A stretch of 64,000 nucleotides of DNA from Ampelocalamus luodianensis (lineage: Eukaryota; Streptophyta; Magnoliopsida; Poales; Poaceae). The position numbers were made by a program, and so were the translations under genes. Each line of letters opens with the position of its first letter. The stretch's first letter is position 1. The stretch spans positions 62,529,756 to 62,593,755 of the forward strand of contig CM070618.1 in NCBI GenBank assembly GCA_036346255.1. The letters are read 5' to 3'. This document shows positions 56,904 to 64,000 of the stretch, piece by piece. The notes beneath the pieces were generated by a model that was not told the DNA's origin, did no database searches, and saw only the letters and a program-made list of their open reading frames with translations.

Positions 56904-58400
56904 GTTCTCAACTTCGGCCTTATAAAATTTAAAGTAATTTAAAGCTTTATCTTTTGTTTTCAGTAGATACACATAACAATATCGAGATGCATCATCAATA
57001 AGAGTTAAAAAATATTTTTTGCCTCCTTTTGTCAATAATCCATTCATCTCACACAGGTTGAAATGGACAAGATCTAATGGTACCAAGTTCTTTTTCTCTT
57101 GTAACCCCTTAAAGGGTTTTCGAGGTTGTTTTGCTTGCACACAAGTTTGACACTTTGATCCTTTGAAAATTTCACATTTTAGAATTAAATCTAATCTGGA
57201 CATTCGAGCAATACTATCGAAACCAATATAACAGAAATGAGAATGCCATATATTGGCCTCGTATTTGTTCGAACTAGTTGCAACATTCAGATTATAACAG
57301 TACTCTAAAGTATTTATGCGGAACAAGTCTCCGTTCTCATAGCCTTTACTAATAAAGTTACCAAACTTAGACATTACAACTTTATTTGACTCAAATATTA
57401 GCTTATAACCATCCCTGCATAGGAGAGAACAACTAATGAGTTTCTTGTTTATTGTTGGCTCATGTTGCACATTTTTCAAGTGGACAATCTTCCCTGAAGT
57501 AAACCTCAGATCTACTGTGCCAACACAAAGAACATAAGTATGCGACCTGTTCCCTATTAGGACGGAGAAAGCCCCGGCTACCTGATAAGAAGAAAACAAG
57601 GAAATATCTGAACATACGTGAACATTAGCTTTAGTATCATCCCGCCAATCAATGGATTGATATGTTGAAAAAACAACAAGGGAATTACCATACTCTCCTA
57701 TTGAGGCATTGCTTATGATCACATTGACAACCTTTTTGTTTGTCTGTTCAACATCATTGGTCTTGCGGAAACGACGGTCTTTTGCCATATAACCGTTTCC
57801 CCACACGCAAAGCATGTGATACTCCTCATATCCTTCTTCTCGGTTTTCTTCTTAAAGCTAGTTTTTTTTGTTTTGTTTCAAGCCTTTGTTTTTCTTGTCA
57901 TATCTTTTCTCTATAATATTTGCATTGATCTGATTGTTCTGATTGGAAGTGCTTGGTGCATTTTTTACTCTTGTCTTTTCTTCCACATCAAGGACATCAA
58001 TGAGATCCTCAATAGATATCTCTTCCCTTTTGTGCTTTAAGCTAGTGGCGAAATCCCGCCATGAAGCAGAAAAGTTTGGCAACAATGTCCGCAACCACAA
58101 ACTTAGGAGGCAAAACGCAACCCAAATGCACAATTATAAATTGTCCATGATAGATCATCTCATACTCAAACTGGTCGTGTAGCGCCCATGATCGATCGTC
58201 TCATTACTCAAACCGATCTGTAACCAATTTGGCCGTAATAAGAGGGATTATACTCCTTTTTAAACATGGTCGTAAGAACATAACAGTTATAAAGTGAGCC
58301 TTTAATAATATGTGGGTTTGCTTTAACTGAGATTCTGACTTTAACCGAACAATGTTGACTTTGTCAAAAATCCTTATCAGAAAAAAATAAACATTTAACA
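56904..58400 (-). pseudogene. Copia element, gag end to integrase start
   Basis: The minus strand shows gag wording (SWRDFATSLKHKREEISIEDL near 58050), a Lys/Asn-rich tail, then a 305-codon open stretch (57815-56901). That stretch has a damaged zinc knuckle (CVWGNGYMAKDRRF), a protease (DDTKANVHVC, where the usual DTGA or DSGA is DTKA), the pre-integrase HSHFCYIGFDS and CQTCVQAKQPRKPF, and the integrase start LTLIDDASRYCYVYLLKTKD. It stops at the gypsy insertion and resumes at 44068. The G-to-K change in the protease site suggests an inactive enzyme. Parts 58137-58400 look like more gag but are frame-broken. Confidence 0.85.
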
Positions 58401-59100
58401 CAAACTATTCTTTTCGGTGCAATTGATATATCTAAACATTGACCTGATTTTAGATCAGCAACAAGTACGTGATTGGTAATAGGAGATAAGTGTGAGATTT
58501 GGTGGGACGTCATTGTCACGCTCGCGGTTCGTGTTGTGTGTGTGGCGAATTCTATCATCTATCGTATTATCTGTATATGCCTGTATTTATATGGGAAGAG
58601 TTGTTGGCTCTAGTGGGAAGGCACATAGATCAAAAGATATACGTTATGCTACGTACTATGAAGATTACATATATACAGTGATCGACCATGCATGTATCCA
58701 TATATACTTGTTGAGTTTAAAAGAAGCAGGTGTCTGCAGGTCACATATGCACAATAAGAAATCTAACTGGTGGCTGTTAGGTCCAAGGCTAAAACAAACG
58801 GTTTGGGTTTTTTTAGCGCGCGGTCGGAGGGATCAAAATTTGAATTTTTTGAAGTTTAAACAAAAAAAAACAAAAAAATTGTGCAGTTTTGAACCAAGAC
58901 CTCCTTCTTGTAGGCTAAGAAGGTTACCAAACAGGCTACATACACACATGTGCCTAAATATGATTTCAAATTTCTTTTATATTAGACAAATTTCATCCAA
59001 AACCGTTTTTTTTTCCCGGTTTGGATTTCTAATGGGTGGTAAGACCAGTAAAACCGATTTGTGGCCGGTTTTTTGAACCGTGGTTAGGGCTGCAAGATAA
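58401..59100. other. Intergenic DNA right of the copia element
   Basis: Holds one open frame of about 190 codons on the plus strand without recognisable domains and with AT-rich, low-complexity coding; I do not take it as a gene. No copia 5' LTR was recognised. Confidence 0.3.
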
Positions 59101-59219
59101 GATCATATTCCAACTTTCCAGTTCTTATGAGAGTTGGGGCACCCGCCGCCCTTCTCCTCCGACCTCACCCCCACATGGCGGCCCGCATCCCTGGCTTGGA
59201 GTTGCCGCCGGCAGTGAGC

Positions 59220-59430
59220 CCGCCGTAGTCAACAGAGCTTTTCAAGTTTCAACAAGAAATTTGCAACTTTCAACTGCGATTCTCAAAGTTTTCTACCCAA
59301 AATTGTAACTTCCTAGTAGAACAAAAACTTTGAAAAGTAGGAACTTTCAACTAGAAAAATGGAAAACTTTCACTAGAATTTGGAACTTTCAAATGGAATT
59401 TATAATCTTTCAAGTGGCAGTCGAACCATT
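59220..59430. repeat. Degenerate AACTTTCAA repeats
   Basis: The word AACTTTCAA or close variants (AACTTTGAA, AACTTTCAC) recurs about ten times at spacings of roughly 15-30 bp. Confidence 0.5.
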
Positions 59431-59439
59431 CAGCTGCAA

Positions 59440-61275
59440 ATTTTTTTAGACAAAGGAAGCTTTTATTGAACTTAGCCAATTACATCAAGGTGATACAACC
59501 GTACTAAGGTCACTCCCAGCCTCTACATAACTAGGATGTATACAGCCGAAACACACCCGACACCACAAAAAAACAAAAAACAAAAAGAAGGACACGAAGA
59601 GTTAAGGACCATCAATCCTGAGACTAGATAGCCACCCATGTCCCTGGGTAAAACACTCTCTGACCACCTGCTCCAAGTGTAGACAACCCGCAATAACCAA
59701 ATCCCGCTAACCCGGCTTCTGTAAAATAGCCCAGGTGCGCAGCCAATGGGTAATTAAATAAACCACCTGCAAAGGAGAAGAAATAAATTTTCTATCAAAA
59801 CCATATCATTCTGCACAACCAGCGACCAACAAGTAGCGGCCCCTAACAGGATATATAGTTGTAGGTCATACGGACTCCCTTAAGCCAATCGGAAAACATG
59901 TGAGAAACATGATGAGGAGGTCTAATCCCACTTGCCACATGTATGATAGTCCAAACTGAGCGGGCAAAATGGCATTCAAAGAAGAGGTGATTAATTGTCT
60001 CCTTATCTTGACAAAAACAACAATCTTGATTGCCTTGCCAATTACGTTTTGCTAGGTTATCCTTGGTTAACACCACTCCTCGGCGGAGATACCAAAGGAA
60101 AATCTTAACCTTTAGTGGTACCATTAGTTTCCAGAGTCGTCTGTTTATATTAGGGATATCACTATGAACTAGTGCGAGGTAATGAGACTTCACAGAGAAT
60201 TGCCCATTAGAGGACAAGTTCCAGCGAAACTCATCTTGCTCCTGAATAAGTTCTATATTAGCGATGCGTGGTAATAGGTTATTCCATGCCACTAATTTTG
60301 AACCAATTAAATCCCTTCTCCATGAAAAATTTGGAGGACCAGTTTGAAAGACTTCTGCGACAGATACCTGGTTATGCCGTACAATATTGTAAAGGCCAGG
60401 GTATTGTTCCCGCAGTGTCTCGTTTTCCAACCATCTATCTTCCCAGAACCTAATTTGGGAACCATCTTTGATTATGAAGGAGACAAAGCGGAAGAAATCA
60501 CGTTTCACCTTCATTAGACTGGCGCAAAAATGAGAATCCCCGACCTTCCATTGAACCTGCGAAAGTGGCTTGGAGCCCAAATACTTATTTCGTATTAACT
60601 GCTGCCAAACTCCATCTGTAGTAAGCAGCCTAAATAGCCACTTGCTAAGTAAGGCTTTGTTTTTAATATCCAGATCGTGGACTCCTAAACCCCCTTGGTC
60701 TTTAGGACGACACACTATGTTCCATTTAACCAAACGATACTTCTTTTTTTGACCATCACTCTGCCAGAAGAACCTAGAACGAAAGTAGTTTAGTTTTTGG
60801 AGAACCACCCTCGGGATCACAAAGAAAGACATCATGTACATAGGGAGGCTGCTAAGCACTGAGTTAATCAGAGTGAGTCGTCCTCCTATGGATAGAAGTT
60901 TCCCTTTCCAACTACTGAGACGCTTCTCAAATCTTTCCACCACTTTGTTCCAATCGGCATTTCTTAGCTTCCTATAATGAATAGGGATACCCAAGTACCG
61001 AATTGGAAATTCACCTGTGGAGCAACCAAATAACTCTGTATAATCTTGCTCAAAATCACTAGCTTTGCCAAAGCAGTATAATTCACTCTTATGGAAATTA
61101 ATTTTTAGTCCCGATAGTTGCTCAAAAGCATAAAGCAATAACTTCAAGTTTCGAGCTTTCTCCAGATCATGTTCCATAAAAAGAACCGTATCATCAGTAT
61201 ACTGTAGAATAGAGAGTCCACCATCAATGAGATGTGGAACTATCCCTGAAATCTGCAAATGGGCGTAGATCTTAC
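59440..61275 (-). pseudogene. 5'-truncated LINE (L1-type): reverse transcriptase end and zf-RVT domain
   Basis: A single open stretch of 471 codons (61258-59843). It opens inside the reverse transcriptase (LQYTDDTVLFMEHD, catalytic DD), continues with LSGLKINFHKSEL, FPIRYLGIPI, SSWKGKLLSIGGRLTLINSVLSS, the thumb-like region (KDQGGLGVHDLDIKNKALL, KWLFRL) and the C-terminal zinc-binding reverse-transcriptase-associated domain (LWKLMVPLKVKIFLWYLRRG and CCFCQDKETINHLFFECHFA). The 3' non-coding part runs to an A-rich end near 59443 (AAAAAAATTTGC on the minus strand). The upstream endonuclease and first half of the reverse transcriptase are absent, a typical 5' truncation. The long intact frame points to a fairly recent insertion. 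No clear target duplication was found. Confidence 0.85.
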
Positions 61276-62150
61276 TTCACTTGGCATTCAGGGTTCGGAG
61301 GTCCCATTCGTTCACAAGACTTAGGTTAGCCTCTTGGTGCCCACTTAGCCGTGTTCAATTTGCCCACTAGTATTGGATTTCATGTATCAACTAATTCACC
61401 TAAAATCTTAAGCTACAAAGAATGTGATGCAATCTATTCATACTTCAACACTCCCATTTGCGTCTACGCTCCTTGGGCCGACACAGGCTACAAGCGTTTA
61501 TTTAGTTATGCTAGCTATTTATAAGTTGCACGATGTTTTGATAAGCATATAACGTCGATTTTTTGTTCATTGGGTTAACTTTGAGATGTGTGTGATTGTG
61601 ATTTTAATTCAATACATGCTGGTTCAAAAATATAACTCATATATACTTTTAAAAAAAATCAGTGATAGACGAGGTCTCAAACTTTCAAACCACAGACACT
61701 GTGTTAAATTTTGCACACCCAAAAGCGTAAAGGCTTCAACAGTTAAATCACGTGCATATTATCATATTACTCGGTAGAGAGTTGCATCCATGCATCCGAG
61801 GAATCAATAGTTGGTATCTACGAACAGCAGAAATACGAATATTATATCTATATATCTGGACGCGTGCGAGACAAACAGCTTACACAGACGGACACGTACG
61901 TACATCTCTCAGTCATCATCTCGTGCATGTCAACGACACCATTGACGTACCGATCGATCGGTGACTGAAACGAAACAAAGTAGTAATCCTCCAAAGGGCT
62001 ACGACCACGAACTCATGCATGCAGGCACGCATGGCGGACGATGGCGCCCTCTACGTAGTTACATTCAAGGGGAGGTTATTCTTAATTACGTACTCGAAAC
62101 GATCACACCGCACGCGCGCGACACCATTGACACACGAGCAAGATAGCTAT
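61276..62150. other. Intergenic region 3' of the cysteine-rich gene
   Basis: 61280-61500 has coding-like short stretches on the plus strand (for example PICVYAPWADTGYKRLFSY) that I cannot place. The rest shows no feature. Confidence 0.3.
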
Positions 62151-62198
62151 AGGCAAGCAGTCGCTGGCTTGCCCGCGCTCACCTGCGGATAAAACACC

Positions 62199-62501
62199 TC
62201 ACTTCTTGTCGAAGCACTTCTTGTCGAAGGCGCACTTGAGGAAGCAGGTGGCGAAGGTCTGTGGCCTGCGGATGCACGGCGTCACGCAGGACACCAGGCA
62301 CTTCCTGCAGTTGCTGGAGCACACGGTGGCGCCCACGCCGTCGTCGACGAGGGCGAGCTCCTCGGCGAGCACCTCCTCCTCCAGCTCCTGCAGGCGCAGC
62401 AGCGCCGCATCGGCGACGTCGTCGGCGGAGGCCAGCATCAGCTGCCCGACGGACAGCACCAGCATGCAGACGACGGCCAGCTTAACCGCGGCGGAAGCCA
62501 T
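62199..62501 (-). CDS. Small secreted cysteine-rich protein (thionin-like pattern), intact
   Basis: 100 codons, single exon, ATG at 62501-62499 and stop TGA at 62201-62199. Residues 1-26 form a clear signal peptide (VKLAVVCMLVLSVG core, LMLASA before the likely cut). An acidic propeptide-like part follows (LRLQELEEEVLAEELALVDD). The last 43 residues hold eight cysteines (pattern CX3CX2CX3CX3C, later CX3CX5C) and basic residues, ending KKCFDKK. The size, secretion and Cys pattern resemble plant thionin-like or other defence-type Cys-rich peptides, but I cannot fix the family. It may be secreted to the apoplast or vacuole. A TATA box lies 125 bp upstream. It is the only fully open host gene in the window. 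Confidence 0.85.
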   Translation of the reverse strand: MASAAVKLAVVCMLVLSVGQLMLASADDVADAALLRLQELEEEVLAEELALVDDGVGATVCSSNCRKCLVSCVTPCIRRPQTFATCFLKCAFDKKCFDKK

Positions 62502-62625
62502 TGCAAGATTAAATTTGGCTTTCTTAATTATGAGAAGGAAGCTGATGTGTATTTATTCGATGCAAGAAGCAGCTAGATCGAATGAGAGGTATTGGTGTGC
62601 ATTCTGGAGGAAAACACTAGCTACG

Positions 62626-62635
62626 CTATTTATAG
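62626..62635 (-). promoter_or_regulatory. TATA box of the cysteine-rich gene
   Basis: On the minus strand CTATAAATAG, about 125 bp before the ATG. A near-ideal plant TATA element. Confidence 0.65.
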
Positions 62636-62699
62636 AGGGCAAATGTCTCTATGCATTGAGATAAAGCTACGTATACGTATTCGTACATACCTACCACTT

Positions 62700-64000
62700 A
62701 GCAGTTAGGAGTAATAGTTAAGTCATATATTGATCTACGTCACTTAGTTGCGTAATTAATCATAGATAAATTTATATCATTATTTCTTGGCAAGATTCTG
62801 CATAAACTATACAATGTCAATCGACAAGTTGTCCTGCAGCTTGAACATAAAAGTTCGTGCCGCTAAGCTAAAACTGCATGTGCACGGTACGGATACTATG
62901 TTTTCCGCTGCCGTCCAGACCAAACCAATTATTATTTATTATTATTAATGCCAACGAAAATTGATTGTTGTTTGATTTGTTATTAAAATTTGATAACACT
63001 CACAAAAATTGGTAACCTTAATGAAATCCAATATCACACGTGAACAATCCGAGAATAAGCAAATTGCTCACAAAAAAAAATAGTAACACCAAAATTTGAC
63101 TTAGTTATGATCTAAACAACCTTTTTTTTTCCGATATTTGGCATTGCCCATGCATTGGCCATGCCAAAATTTTAGCTTCACTTGGGCCAAAAACCAAACA
63201 GCCCTATTTATCATGTTGTTCATTTGCTGATCCTGTTCGATCCCATGATATGAAACTTAATCAGTACTACGAGCAGGCCAAACGTATATATGTTACAGTT
63301 TGAGGACATGTACATATATAACAGTTGCTACTTAATTACATCTACTGCATGCATATCTAGGTTGGATGGAGTCAAGTTGACATTTTAAAGCGGCATATAT
63401 AAACCCTGCATGCACCACGAGATCGATGTACCCTCTTCATCGCTCTCCAATTTAATTTGTATGACGAGAGTTTATCATAATAAAACGAAAGTTGAATTCA
63501 TCTTTCGCTTCTGCCTAACCGTGCCTATGCAAAGTCATACATACCTAAGTACGAAACATCATAAACCGAATTGCATCGTATATATATACAGAGAATTATT
63601 GAGTTTTCTGCGCCAATCACTCACGAAATAACTTACATTGTTAGGAAGGGGCAATATATATGCTGAGACTTCAATACTCTCCCTCACATCTAGGTGTTGC
63701 ACCAACTCAAGACCTTGGCTCCGATGATATATTAAGTTTCACGTACCAACCAATACATCAAAAGCTTCAACAAGGATATCACATGCAATCCAATTCGGTT
63801 TTATATAATTAGACAAGTTGTAATCTTACCCTATTCTTGCTATATAGGATACTATATTCTTCTTTTATTGTTGTCTCGTGATGCTACTTATTCTAAGTCC
63901 CTCCACGAATAAGTTGCCATGTATATTTATTTAAGTTGTTTTGGTCGATACCATCCAATAATGTCACTAAGGCTGCTTTTGGTTTAAGGTTAATTAAGAG
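62700..64000. other. AT-rich intergenic DNA, with a MITE-like end
   Basis: No gene seen. TTGGGCCAAAAACCAAACAGCCCTA near 63185 (shown in part) looks like one end of a Tourist-type MITE without a clear partner. 63640-63830 resembles the edge of an LTR (TACTCTCCCTCACATCTAGG) but cannot be assigned. Confidence 0.3.

Noticed and set aside
58492..59076. A 194-codon open frame on the plus strand
   Set aside because: AT-rich and low complexity, no recognisable domain; it overlaps sequence with no sign of a gene.
62206..62664. A 152-codon open frame antisense to the cysteine-rich gene
   Set aside because: Ser/Ala-rich shadow of the real gene on the other strand.
62900..63206. Complete Tourist MITE
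   Set aside because: The right end looks MITE-like, but the AACCAAAC words at both ends are direct, not inverted, and no TTA pair was found.

Overview
The window looks like heterochromatin from a grass nuclear genome, probably rice-like. It holds a monocot-type G-type lectin receptor kinase, CACTA ends with rice-type subterminal repeats, Tourist-like MITEs, Helitron-like ends, long-LTR chromovirus-like Ty3/gypsy elements and a Tat-type Ty3/gypsy element that carries an antisense gene. I see no bacterial operons, rRNA, tRNA or CRISPR. There is one assembly gap (N run, 36401-36500). Host genes are few: one full-length but frame-broken receptor kinase (10847-13235, minus), a 3' partial duplicate of it (5580-6336, minus), an F-box-like fragment present twice, and one intact small cysteine-rich secreted protein gene (62199-62501, minus).

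Layout. 1-13.3 kb: a tandem duplication. Segment A (1423-6336) and segment B (6738-11597) each carry the same LTR part, the same F-box-like fragment, two CACTA 3' ends and the 3' part of the kinase gene; a 0.4 kb tail of another LTR sits between them. 13.3-18 kb: AT-rich DNA with Helitron-like repeats and two MITEs with TTA target duplications. 18-20.4 kb: remnants of an older Tat-type element. 20.4-36.4 kb: stacked long LTRs, then a gag-pol with many frameshifts, ending in the gap. 36.5-39.9 kb: the 3' part of an LTR from a different family. 39.9-58.4 kb: one copia element on the minus strand, split by two solo LTRs of one gypsy family (40233-41220 and 42174-43114) and by a complete 12.8 kb Tat-type element (44069-56903); each insertion has a recognisable 5-bp target duplication. 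59.4-61.3 kb: a 5'-truncated LINE. 62-64 kb: the cysteine-rich gene and flanks.

Most interesting signals. (1) The Tat LTRs carry about six tandem copies each of a short dyad with core arms GTCGTA and TACGAC. The bases flanking the core change in complementary pairs from copy to copy, and the motif recurs in an intron of the element's own antisense gene. (2) At least five long LTRs of different sequence families share a box GCTTAGCCATGC and a 12-bp palindrome CTATTCGAATAG followed by GTCC/GGAC-like arms. Several also have what looks like a two-exon acidic micro-ORF whose putative intron (often with a GC donor) contains those boxes. (3) The Tat element carries a multi-exon antisense gene of the 'putative gypsy type transposon' kind with six GT-AG introns. 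(4) Near-identical copies differ again and again at CAG/CTG words by small indels, which looks more like base-calling error at CHG-methylated cytosines than like evolution. That warns against reading the frameshifts as pseudogenisation.
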